A DNA stretch of 64,000 bases. Origin: Edaphochlamys debaryana (taxonomy: Eukaryota; Chlorophyta; Chlorophyceae; Chlamydomonadales). Position numbers and translations under genes: made by a program. Positions 46,422 through 57,038 of the stretch are shown here, one piece after another. Under the pieces are notes generated by a model. The model saw nothing but the letters and a program-made list of their open reading frames with translations, was not told where the DNA came from and searched no databases. The stretch is from positions 434,001 through 498,000 of the forward strand of contig JAEHOE010000087.1 of the NCBI GenBank assembly GCA_016858145.1, given 5' to 3'. Every line of letters starts with the position of its first letter. Position 1 is the stretch's first letter.

Positions 46422-47391
46422 TGTGGTCGAGCGAATACGCGAACCGCGTTTTCCGACCGCAGCTGGCGTGGCAGTGTGACGTTTGCAACGTATGTATGTC
46501 AGTGGCGACTCACAAGTGGCCTGATGTATGTAAACCTCGGAAACGTTGCTGTGGCCGAACCCGCCGTACCCCATGCGCCCAACTTTCGGCCTCGGCGGGT
46601 CCCGGCCCGCCCGCCGCTGCTACACCAAGCGCTGAGGGCTTCGGTGGCTAAAACCCTATTCAACGCTGGCGATTGCTCAACTCAGAAACGCTGTGCAAGC
46701 CCGAGTTAAGTCGCCGTCTTGCTCACACTTCCGGGACGTCCGGGAGAGAGAGTCGAGGGTTATGATGGGGGTGCCGTGGGGTGAGGGCGTCAGGTTTGCA
46801 ACTTAACTTCTGGGCTTGGCTGGGGAGCTCTATTGGAAGCACCCAGCATAAGCCTGACTGATGACAGAGGGGCGGAGCCGTCAGGCCAGCATGTCATCGG
46901 GGGGGAGTCTGACAGGGCGGGAGTCTGACTTTGTTGCGGGGCGTGCATCTCGCTGCAAGGGTTTTGCTCACGGCGAGTTCAGTGATGTGCATACTTGGGA
47001 GACACTGCGGGACTCGGCGGCGGGGGTAGATGACATCAACGTAGCGCAAACGTTGTGGCGGCGGGGGTACCGGTATGTGCATGTTGATGCCGAATGCTGC
47101 GGAGCCATCGGGGCGACGCGTCGTTGACAAGGTCAAAACTAGCTTTCAAGTGCGGTGCAATGCTTATGCGTAGCTCAGGAATGACAGAGATGACGAAAGT
47201 GTCACCTCATCGCGGCCCGGGGTTGGTCGGGGCTGTTTGGCTGTGTTCGTGCCAAGATTGTTGCGAGGGCGTGCAGGGAGCTCGTGGACCATATTGACCA
47301 AGGACGAAACATGCGAAGCAGTACAGTATACATGAATACGAAGCAGATAAACTAGCTGTCGTCTGAGTTGAGCCCCTTTCGCCTCTTGGGC
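46422..47391. other. Divergent intergenic region
   Basis: It lies between the start regions of the minus-strand Pro-rich secreted protein and the plus-strand RanBP2-finger gene. A plus-strand frame at 46861-47127 is open but has no recognised motif or splice support and is not called. Confidence 0.5.
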
Positions 47392-47469
47392 ATGGGCCGT
47401 GGCGGCCGAATTGGTCGAACCCTTTACAGCGCTTTACGACAGGTTCAAGTTGCTGAATTCTCGACAGGA

Positions 47470-50400
47470 ATGCTGTCACGTAGTTTGGGCACGGTCGCAA
47501 GGCCGTCGGTGCAGCGGCCATCCTTGGGCCGGCTCACAATCCTCCCGTGCGCCTCGCCGCACAGCCTCTGCCGACGCAGCCTCTTGCACAGACCTTTATG
47601 CTCAGCAGCCTCGTCGCTGGAGTCGGGCGCACCTGTCTCGCCGGAGGCGGCCCCGGAACCCCACCCCGCCATCCCAGCCTCACAGCCACCGCAACCCGCG
47701 GCGGACGCCGCTCCGATCGCGGCCATCCCAGAGTCCCCAGCAACACCTGCTGCTGCCGTAGTATCTGACACCAGCTCCAGCAGCGTTGCCGCGGATGCGG
47801 GCGTTGCGGAGGGGGTCAGCCTGCTGGGGCTTTGGCATGAGCTGCTCAGGGTGCTCCACGCCCAGGGCGACTTCGAGGATCCCGACACTCCCTGGTGAGG
47901 GGGCGGGACTTAGACCTTAGAATGCTTATGGGAATGGAGAGACATGGGGAGAGGTATGGCATGGACATTTACAGCTGTGAAGGCCCCTTGCAAGGGAAGG
48001 CCAGCCAGCCTGTGAAGCCACCCACCGCCCCTGGCCCCTCCCTGCCTTGCTGCCGTGCCTCCCATCCGCAACCCCCCATCCCAATCCTACTCGCGACACT
48101 CCGCCCCCAGCGAGGACCTCCTCAACCTCACCCTCGACGTCAAGACCGCCATCCTCAGCTTCGCGCGCCGCCGCCCCGACGTCATCTTCTCCCTCGATCC
48201 CCCCGACCTCGTCACCCTCGCCTCCGTGCCGCTGCGCCCGCGAGACCGCAACGTCGACCGCAAACTGCGCAACGCAGGTGAGTCCCTCACCATTGCTCCC
48301 CATACCGGTAGCTATCGATAGGTATCGATAGCTCAAGACAGACAAGGGTGCAGTTGCGGACCTCCGTTACCACCACCGCCATTGCCCTCATCCGCGCTCC
48401 GTCGCCGGGCCGAAACTTGTCCGCCCTTTCCTCCCTTTTGACACCACCGGCTCTGCCCCTGGCCCGCAGACCTGCGCCTGAAGGAGACCTTCGGGGGGCT
48501 GGAGGGCAAGCCAAAGGGCGGCAGCCGGGGCAGCAGCGTGGCGGAGGGGGCGGCGGTCACCATCAATGACTCCCGCCACGCCACCGCCCAGGACCTGCTG
48601 AGGGTGACGTGGGACTGGGCGACCGCTCGCGAGGAGCAGGTGGCGGCGGCGGCGGAAGGTGGGAGCATGGGTCGGGGCGTGGGGTCGATCGGAGGCGGGG
48701 CCGGGGTAGGGATCGAATAGATCGGCCGCTGTCTCGTTTCTCGCCCTTGTCTGCCGACCTGCGACAGGCTACCACGGTCACTCCCCAACATATTCCTTGT
48801 CCATCACGTTCACTGATCCTCTATCTGGCTTTTTTTCTCCTCCCCACCGCACCACTACCCAACTCTCAGGCCTGCCCTCCGCCCTCCGCCGCGTGCTAGT
48901 GCGCCTCCGCTCTCTGGCGCTGGCGGAGCCGGAGGCGGGGGCCGCGGAGCGCGCTCGGCGCCTGGGCACCCCCACCGCCGCTGAGCTGGAGGAGCGGGCG
49001 GCTCAGGAGACCATGAGCCCGGAGCAGCGGCGCAGGGCCAAGCAGGAGGCCTTCATGATGAGCAGGTGGGTGGTTGAGGGCTTTGCAGGGGTGGGGGAGG
49101 GGAGGGGTGAGTGGAGAGGAGTGGAGGCGCCTGTACGGTTGACAGGGGTTGGGGATGAAGGGTGTGCAGGCGGTCGTGATGCACAGGTGGGGGGCGGGGT
49201 GGGGTGGGGGAGGGTAGAGGGGGCTCCTACTCGGACTGGACTTGTGCTTTTGGAGCCAGCGCGCAGCTCCGTCCCAAAGTCGTCCTTGCAGGGTGCCTCA
49301 GTGGGCGCCCGTCAGGCACCTGGCCACGACGTTCCCCGATCCGGCTGACCTCCACACTCTGCTCCACACCCTCTCCGCCCCTCCCCGCCTGCCCCAGGCG
49401 CCGCGCCGCCCTCCGCGAGGCCGTCTCCCACGGTGTGGTGGTGGAGGAGGGCGACTGGCAGTGCGGGCCCTGTGGGTGGCTCAACTGGGCCGACCGACGG
49501 AGGTGCCACAGGTGGGAACGAGGGCTGGGAGGCGAGCTGCGACCGGACAATTCGTCACCTGTCAACGGCATGTGTTCCTAGCACACGACCGTTGGCGGCC
49601 AGCATGCCCTTCAAGCAAGAGGCCTGGGTCCCTGTTGCACCTCTGCGCCGCGCTCGTCACGCCTACCAACCGCTGACCGTTGGCCGTTGACCGTTTGCGA
49701 AGGTGCGCCAAGCCGTACGGCAGCCGCGGCAGCTCGGCGGCGACGGCCGAGGACATCAGCATGCTGTACGGCGACAACGCCCCGCGGCGGGGCCCACGGC
49801 CGGGCGCCGCCGGCGCCGCCGCCTCCCGCGCCGCCGCTGACGGCGACCGCATGTACTCGGAGCGGGCAGCGGCGGCGGAGGCCGCGGCGGCGGCGCGGGC
49901 GGCGCGCGGTGAGGGGCGGCTGGTGGCCGGCGGCGACCTGCGGCGCGACAGGCGGGGCCCGAGGCAGCTGGAGGACCGGGATGCTGAGGAGGCGGGTGCG
50001 TGCGGGGGGGCTTTGAAGGACCAGGCATGGATAGGGTGGCAAAAAGGTTCAGCGGATGATAGCAGGGCGTACTAGGGAGGGACCGGACGGGGATAGGGCT
50101 CAGACGGCGGCTAAGGGAGGGCTATGTGGGGGCCTGGGTGACCGGGCGGGGAGGGGGTTCCACACCTGACTTGGGGATACGAGGCTCGGCCTGCAGCCTG
50201 CACCATTCATCGTATCTTGCCTTATAATTTTGCTTGCGTTCGTTACCATCCTCCAGACTCGCTGCTGGAGAGGCGCCGCGGCGGGCGGGAGCGGTACGAG
50301 GGCCGCCCGGGGCTGCGGCAGCGGAGGGACTCGGGCGACGAGGGGGAGGGCGGCAGGGGCCCCCGCAGCAGGGAGGGCGCGGGCGAGCGCCGGCCGAGGT

Positions 50401-51338
50401 CGTGGAGTGGCGCGGGCGATGGCGAGGAGGAGGAGGAGGTCCGTCGCGAGGTGAGATGCGTGACGACAGGAGAGAGGGCTGGCTTGTCAGCTGCTGTGCT
50501 TCCACCCAGGGATGGGGCCTGGTGGGGCTGCGGACAGCGTGTTGGCTTTGGGCTGGTGTCTGGCCGAGTCCGGCTGAGGGTAGCGCCATGCGCGCCTTGG
50601 GCTTCGCGTCTGCCCCAGTAGGGTGTTAGGCTACGACATGTGCCGCATCCCCCTGCTCATCCCCTGTCAACCCTCCCACCCCTCTGCCCTCAGGCGCGCT
50701 CCTCCCCCGCCTACTCCCGCAACCTGCAGGATTTCTACTCCCCCGCCGGCCCCGGCCGGCGCGAGGGCGAGGGCCAGGAGCGGGGCCGCGCGCAGGAGGA
50801 CCGCCCGCCCCGGCGCTCCTTCGCCCGCCGCGACGACGATGGGGAGGAGGCGGAGGGCGAGGATGATGACCGCAAGTACTTTGCGAGGCGGGACAGGGAC
50901 GGGGACGGGGATGGAGAGGAGGAGGAGGAGGGCGACAGGGGATTCAGGCGCAGGCGCGACGGCCCTGGGGGCGGCTACGGCAGCCGCGGGGGCGAGCGGG
51001 AGAGGGAGCGGCCGGCTGGGGGGAGGTCGGCTCGCGGGGGGGCGGTCGAGGGGGAGGATCTGTCGCTGGATGCGTGGATGGGGTCGGCGGGGGAGCAGGC
51101 GGGCGGGGCCGAGGGGCGGGGAGAGCGGTCGGGGCGGGAGTGGGAAGGCGGGGAGGTTGAGGAGGAGTTCGGGAGGCGGGAGGGCAGAGGTGGGAGGGGC
51201 GGCCGAGGGGGGCGGTTTGGCGGCCGAGGGAGGGGCGGCCGTGGGGGCCGGGGTGGTGACCGGCCTGCGGCCATTGGCGGCGGCCGGGGTCAGAGGGGCG
51301 GCGGAGGCGGCCGGTCGTTCCGGGGCAGGGACGAGTAG
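47470..51338 (+). CDS. RanBP2-type zinc-finger protein with RGG tail, ~740 aa
   Basis: Eight exons in phase: 47470-47894, 48111-48277, 48470-48658, 48870-49065, 49398-49511, 49703-49995, 50257-50450, 50694-51338. ATG 47470 begins MLSRSLGTVARPSVQ, a basic organelle-type presequence; an in-frame ATG at 47392 would add 26 residues. A RanBP2-type finger spans about residues 345-367: DWQCGPCGWLNWADRRRCHR then C, i.e. Cys 348, 351, 362 and 365 in C-x2-C-x10-C-x2-C spacing. Fingers with this W and N pattern bind single-stranded RNA or protein. The C-terminal half alternates acidic and Arg-rich blocks and ends in RGG-type repeats (about residues 690-735). The closest known layout is the plant organelle VAR3/OZ1 group (presequence plus RanBP2 finger). 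That assignment and the organelle location are inferences. Confidence 0.85.
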
Positions 51339-52190
51339 GCGCAGACCCTCATACACTCGGTTGTTCATGGCTTCCCGATTACGGGATTGGACAGCAGAGC
51401 GTCGGTTGGGCTGACGGAGGCGGCATGCGCTGGAGCCCGGTGAGCTTGCAGAGTAGGAGCAGTCTCTCCGGTGGAGCTCGCAGGCCCAGGTAGCTGGGAG
51501 GTGATGCGGTGCAAGGGGTTGTGACATCCCTGGCACCCCTGGAGCAGGGAGGCGTGTCGACGCAGGGTCTTCGGTGATGGGATTGACGACTACAGGGAAC
51601 GGACGGCAGGCCACGCCATACGGTTGCCCTCGAGCCATGGATGGGGTGATGGTCGGAGGTTGAAGGCAGTATGCTACACGGTGAAAGCAGTCACACGCTC
51701 ATGACACCAGCTGGAGTCCGGCCCTCAGGGCACACACACGGCTCACGCCGACAGCCACTCCCCCACAAGACGACCTGCTGCCCTCACAGCTTCCGCCCGG
51801 GCACTCGGCGCACCCACCCGCCCACCACACACCAGCAACATCCCGGCTCCCGGCGCTCTCCGACAGGCCCTAGCTCATCATGGCCTGCCTCCATGCCTTC
51901 GGCCCCGGCATCCGGCGTTCGGCACCCCGGACGACCCACTGCATCCCGTCCCTCCACCGTCTGCTCGGCATGACCCGCCCACAACATGGCCCTTCTACAC
52001 GACGCCATGGTGCAAGTAGCTCCGCCAAACACGCAGATCCACCCGCCTACGACATGGCCTTTGGCTCGCCGACGCCGCCTCGCACCTCCCGCCCATCGTG
52101 CTCCTTCCCCAGCCGCCCAGCCCCCAGCCCTCAGTCCCGCTAAGCGAACGCGTGGCGAGAGCGAGGGCGGCCGCCCAGCTCCCCGGCGGC
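51339..52190. other. Convergent spacer, nothing supported
   Basis: 3' flanks of the plus-strand RanBP2-finger gene and the minus-strand ankyrin gene. No gene, repeat or clear poly(A) signal was recognised. Confidence 0.5.
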
Positions 52191-55100
52191 TCACGCCCTG
52201 GCCGGCGCCTCGAGCAGCGCCACCATGGCCTTGTCGCCGCTTGCCCGGGCCAGGTCCAGAGCGGTCTTGCCGGCCTGCGCGGGTGGGAGGGAGTCAGCCA
52301 TGCCATGCCAGGGATCCTAAGACGAAAGCAACAGGCGCTGGAGTGTAGACTAAGGAGGAGGTAGGCATGAAGAACGCGCGCGGGGAGTAGCGATAATGCG
52401 AAGCGGCACGTGAGCTGGAACCCTCTGTCCAGGCAGGGGCGCGCGCTCCGGTGGCATACGGTACCGTACCTACCTTGTCCTTGCTTGCCTTGTCGGCCCC
52501 AGCCTTGATTAGCGCCTGGACCACGGCCGTGTAGCCTTTGGTGGAGGCGCAGTAGAGCGCCGTGTGGCCGGCCTGTTGGGGGACAGAGGGGTGGATGAAG
52601 CCGGAGGATTCCGAGCAACAAGTACCTAGCACAGATAGAGATGCGTCAGAGCGCCAGAGGCGAGGCCCTCTCTTGCAGCGCTGGGAAGGGAAGGGGGCCA
52701 AGGAGCTGATCTGCTTCGACGACAAATGCATGGTACCTTGTCCTTGATGTCCCTCTTGGCCCCCGCCTCCAGCAGGACCTGCACCGCGGCCGTCTTGCCA
52801 TGGCTTGCGGCACACCGGAGCGGCGTGTATCCGTCCTGGGGGCCCCGGCAGAGAGCACGGGGTTGTGAAGCCGATAAATTCAAGCGTGGGCCCGCCCATA
52901 GCAGGACAGAAGGACTGGGAGGCAAGCGCGGAGAGGCCCGACAAGATAGAGGAACTGCATGCATGCGCACACCTTGCTTTTGCTCTCCTTGTCGGCGCCC
53001 GCCCCGAGCAGCGCCTGGATAACGGCCGTGTTGTCGCTGAGTGGGGCCCAGTGGAGCGCCGTGAAGCCGCCCTGAGGGACAGCGGTGCCCGGGGGCATGG
53101 GGGCATGCGCAGGTGGGTGCAGGTACATGACCGGGGATGTACGGCCGCCTTGCTTGCGGCTTGCGTACAAACAAGGAAGGGTGGTGCTGCCAGAAACGAT
53201 GCATGCACTGCCACATCAGCAGGCGGTTCACACCTTGTCTGCCGCGTTGACCTCGCAGCCCGCAGCCAGCAGCGCCCGGACCACCTCCAGGCGGCCGTGA
53301 CGGGCGGCCAGCACCAGCGGCGTCTTGCCGTCCTGCGAGGCAGCAGGGGCATGCGCACTACGTACGGTATGTGCAATGTGCTCGACTGGCCGTGTGGGGT
53401 TGACGCGCGGCGCGCGAGGGACGGCTCGGCCGCCTCATCAGATGTCCGATGCCGCCAGCTGCACCGCTGCTCTCACTGGAAGCCACCCCGTGCGTGCGGT
53501 GGTCTCGAGCAGCTATGCATGGGCTGCGGGCCGGAGCACGCCTCTCCTCCCGTATGCTGCCGCCCGCCGCAACTTTGCCCTTACGTCGAGCAATCCCGTC
53601 ACGGCCTGTATGCCCTTGGCGAAGCCCTCACGCACCTCGTCCTTGCGGTTTTTGTTGGCGCCTGCCTTGATGAGCGCCTTGACCACACCCTCCCGCCCCT
53701 CGATGATGGCCAATCGCAACACGGCATCCTGCGACGGCGAGGCGGGCGACAGGGCTCAAAGCGTAGCCATGTACCAGCCAGGTTCGCAACCCACCCTGCA
53801 TGAAAACGGCACAGCAAAATCCGCTGCCATCTCTCTCTCTACCTGGCTGCTTGACGGGTTGAGCTTGGCGACGACCCATTGCAGCTGCAGCAGCAAAGAC
53901 ACACACGGTGCGTGGGCTGCAATCCATGGATAGGTACAACCTTGCGGACTCGTACCTCTTCCTCCACCTTTGCGGCCCGAGCCTGCTCTTGCTGCAGCCG
54001 CCAGCTGGCCAGCTGGGTCTGCGGCTCCTGCGGGGAGGGAGGGGGGCGAGAGTTATGGAGGGAGGCGATGATTGATTCGGCTGGACGGGGGTCCTATCTA
54101 TAACGGCAAGAGATGGCTTGCCCACGCTGTCTCCGACAGAACTGCTGGTCACGCCCTCGCACCTCGCCACGTGGGAAGCACTCGGCCACCACCTCGACTG
54201 CCGCCCGCACCGCCGCTGCATACAGCTCCCCGGCTCCAGCGCCCTTCCCCTCCGCCTCCCCCTTCCCCTCCCCCGGCTCCTGCGCCGCCAGGGCCGCCTC
54301 CGCCAGTCGCCCCGCGGCGCTGCCCAGTGCCGCCATGAGGGGCTGGGCCGTGGTGGAGGCCAGGGTGGGCGTGCGGGAGGTGGGGCTGGAGGGGGCGACC
54401 TCAAAGGACCAGCGGAGCTGGGCGGAGGAGTCAGAGGCATGCAGAGACAGCAGAGGGCCCTCCGTGGCGTCCTCGGCCTCCGCCGCCGCCGACAGGAGCC
54501 CCAGCGGCAGGCAGGGCGGGCTGTCGCCACTCAGGGCCCGGCCGGGGCGGAGGCAGGCGACGCAGGCGTTGACGCGGAGGGCCAGGTCCGTCAGAGCCCC
54601 AGGGGAGACCGGGGGCTGCTCCCCGCCGTCGCACTGCAGCAGGGCGCAGCACAGGCGCAGGATGGCGGCGGTGGCGTCCCACGCCGCGGTGCCGGCGAAT
54701 ACGACCGGGCACGTGCGCACTCGCCAAGCCCCGCCTGAGGCCACGAGGAGGGACCCCAGGCGCCGGTAGTCCGGGCCCGCCGCCGCTGGCCCCAGGCCCT
54801 TCAGCGCCTCCGCCGCTCGGCTGGCGAGCTGGTCGATGAGCCTGCAGCGGCAGGGAAGGAAAGCGGCAGGATCCTGAGCATGAGTCCGGAGGATCATCAG
54901 ACCGCATCGTGTGCACACGTGTGCACGCACAGCAAGGCATGCAGCTACCAGCAGGCGTTGCATGGCCCCTGCCCCTCCCCACCTGGCGGCGTCCTTTCCG
55001 GTCCTCAGCTCTCCAGGAGGCACCAGCCACAGCGCCCGCCACAGGAACCCGACGGCCGCCTCCTCACGCCACGCCTCGGGGCCTGCCGCCAGCCGCCCAG

Positions 55101-57038
55101 CGACCGACAGGGCGGCGGAGCGCAGGCGGCTTCTGGTGTCAGGGTCTTGCCGTGCTGCGTAGCCCATGCCGCCTCCAGCAGGGCGGCTCTCCTCCATGAC
55201 GCACTTCAGCAGCTGCTCCGCGAATCTCACGGCCGCCACCGTCAGCGCACCGCTCTGCCCCACCCCGGACGGCTCGCCGCCTGCGGCCTCCAGCGCTGAC
55301 CGCACCAGCTCTGGTGCTGCCTCGAGCTGCTGCCATGGAGACACATCCCTCGACGCCAGGAGGCGGGTTAGAAGGCTGAACAGGGCAGGGCGCAGCCCCA
55401 GCGGGTCAGCATCAGAGTGCAGGAGCTCCGCGGCCGCCGCCAGCAGCGCAGCGGACCCGCCCGCCGGTCCGGCCAAGAGTGCGCTGCGCAGAGCGTACGG
55501 CCCGCTCCCCTCGCCCCCCTCCTGAGCCACCAGCAGCATTAGCTCCAGGGCACTCGCCGCCTCCGCCCGAACAGCGGCACACAGCCGCGGCGCCAGGGCC
55601 GGCAGGGCTCCCGCCGCCAGGGCCTCTGCAGCGGTACGGGCCCGAAGGTCCTGGGCCCCGGGGTCCGTGAGCATGGTCTGCAGGCAGCGAAAGGCCGCCT
55701 GCCCACACGCCGGGGCGTGCAGGGCCGGGACCAGCGCTGCCGCGGCGCCCTCCTCCGTAAGGGCCGCTCTGACGGCAGCCTCCTGGCCGTCCACCGGCCC
55801 CAGGACCTCCTCCAGGGCCAGGACAAAGCTCGAGAAGTCCGGCTCCAGCCCTGGGGCGGTGGCGCCCAGGCAGCCCGCCAGCCCTGCGGCGGTCTCCAGG
55901 TAGTTTACACAATTTTGATGCTGAAACCGCGAGAATCGATCGCTCGACCTCCTGGTGCAGCGCGGGGCCCGTCACCTCCCGCCGGCCTGCCAGACCACGA
56001 GAATTGAACTGCCGACCTCTCGGTCCCGCTACCATGTGCAGCGGAAGCATAAAACTGAGAAGCGCGCGTGCCAGATCAGGTATCTGACACGACATGCGCT
56101 CTGACCCAAGCTAAGGGTTGAGGGCACAGCAGCAGGCGAGAGCACACACCTTAGTGTAATGGTCAAGTGGGGCCGGCAACTTCAGACCAGCCCCGCCCTA
56201 GCACCCAGGAGGAGCCCTCCGTCCTGCCCTAGCCCCCGCCGCACGGTCAGGCAGCTGCCGTCAACTGGCGCCCGGCTGCCCCTACCCAAATCCCCTGCTT
56301 GCCCCAGGCAGGAGCAGTAGGCCAGCTAGGCCAGCCCCATGCAATCAACCAGCCCCCTCAACTGCGGCCGCACGTTGCCCTGACCCCCTCAACACTCACG
56401 CACCCTGCTGCGCTTCCAGTCCGGGTCTCCAGCCACCTCCAGCAGCGCCCGCATCGCCTCACGGAGCGCCGTGGGGGACTTGGTCTGCTCCACCACCCAC
56501 GTCAGCTGGTCGAGCAGGGACGACCGGGGGTTGATGGCGGCCCGCAGCTCCGGGTGGGTGGCCAGGGCCACGAGGGAGGAGGCGGCGGCGGCCTGACGGG
56601 CGGGGCTGGAGGTGCCCATACCCAGGGCCACGCCGCACGCAGAGAGCGCCTGCAGGGAAGGACTTGGTGCATTGCCGGACGTCAGCACACAGCAGTCGCA
56701 CAACGGAGCAAGCCGATGCGTGTAGCGGCACGGCGCCAGGCCGCGGTCGAGGCGCGGGGGGAGCGGTCGAGACCGGCGGGTCCCGCGCGCGCCCCACGGC
56801 CGAACGGACGTTCGCTCCCTGCCCTGCGCTCTTGCCCCCGCCCCGCAACGAGCCCACGCACCGCTTCCGGCTCCACGTCACCGCGCAGCACCAGCTCCGG
56901 CACGCGGCCCTCGTCCATGGCCCGCCGCAGCAGCGCCGCAGAGGCCGCGGCCGGCGCGGGGCGTGGCGCCCCCGGGCGCTTGACCAGCACGCCATTCCCG
57001 TCGCTCTCGTCGCTCGAGCTTCGTGGTGAGAGGCTCAT
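52191..57038 (-). CDS. Helical-repeat plus ankyrin-repeat protein, 899 aa
   Basis: Twelve exons in phase: 57038-56862, 56649-56404, 55893-54983, 54841-54163, 54027-53956, 53884-53843, 53728-53636, 53332-53234, 53071-52973, 52835-52737, 52572-52474, 52274-52191. The start is MSLSPRSSSDESDGN. Residues about 60-660 are Ala/Leu-rich helices resembling armadillo-type repeats (LLDQLTWVVEQTKSPTALRE; ALVPALHAPACGQAAFRCLQ). A short coiled segment (LASWRLQQEQARAAKVEEE) leads to six ankyrin repeats, residues 710-899 (GKTPLVLAARHGRLEVVRAL; GHTALYCASTKGYTAVVQAL). Both modules bind proteins, so this is probably a scaffold or adaptor. No catalytic motif or membrane segment is seen. The armadillo reading is by appearance only; the ankyrin call is firm. 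Confidence 0.9.
55905..56130 (-). mobile_element. Possible tRNA-derived (SINE-like) insertion in an intron
   Basis: In the intron between exons 56649-56404 and 55893-54983, the minus strand contains GGTCGGCAGTTCAATTCTCG (about 56019-56000), close to a pol III B box (GGTTCRANTCC), preceded by ATGGTAGCGG, a weak A-box candidate. A second related stretch, AGGTCGAGCGATCGATTCTC, follows at about 55950-55931. Two tRNA-like pieces in an intron suggest a SINE rather than a working tRNA gene: no complete cloverleaf was found. Confidence 0.35.

Noticed and set aside
46861..47127. 88-residue plus-strand frame between two divergent genes
   Set aside because: No similarity, no domain and no splice or poly(A) support. 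Its composition is like the surrounding spacer.
54094..55794. Single 566-residue frame as the whole ankyrin-gene N-terminus
   Set aside because: It reads through an intron (54842-54982). GT-AG borders and phase support two exons there.
56150..56190. Plus-strand GTGTAATGGTCAAGTGG as a tRNA start (A box)
   Set aside because: No B box or cloverleaf follows at the proper distance.
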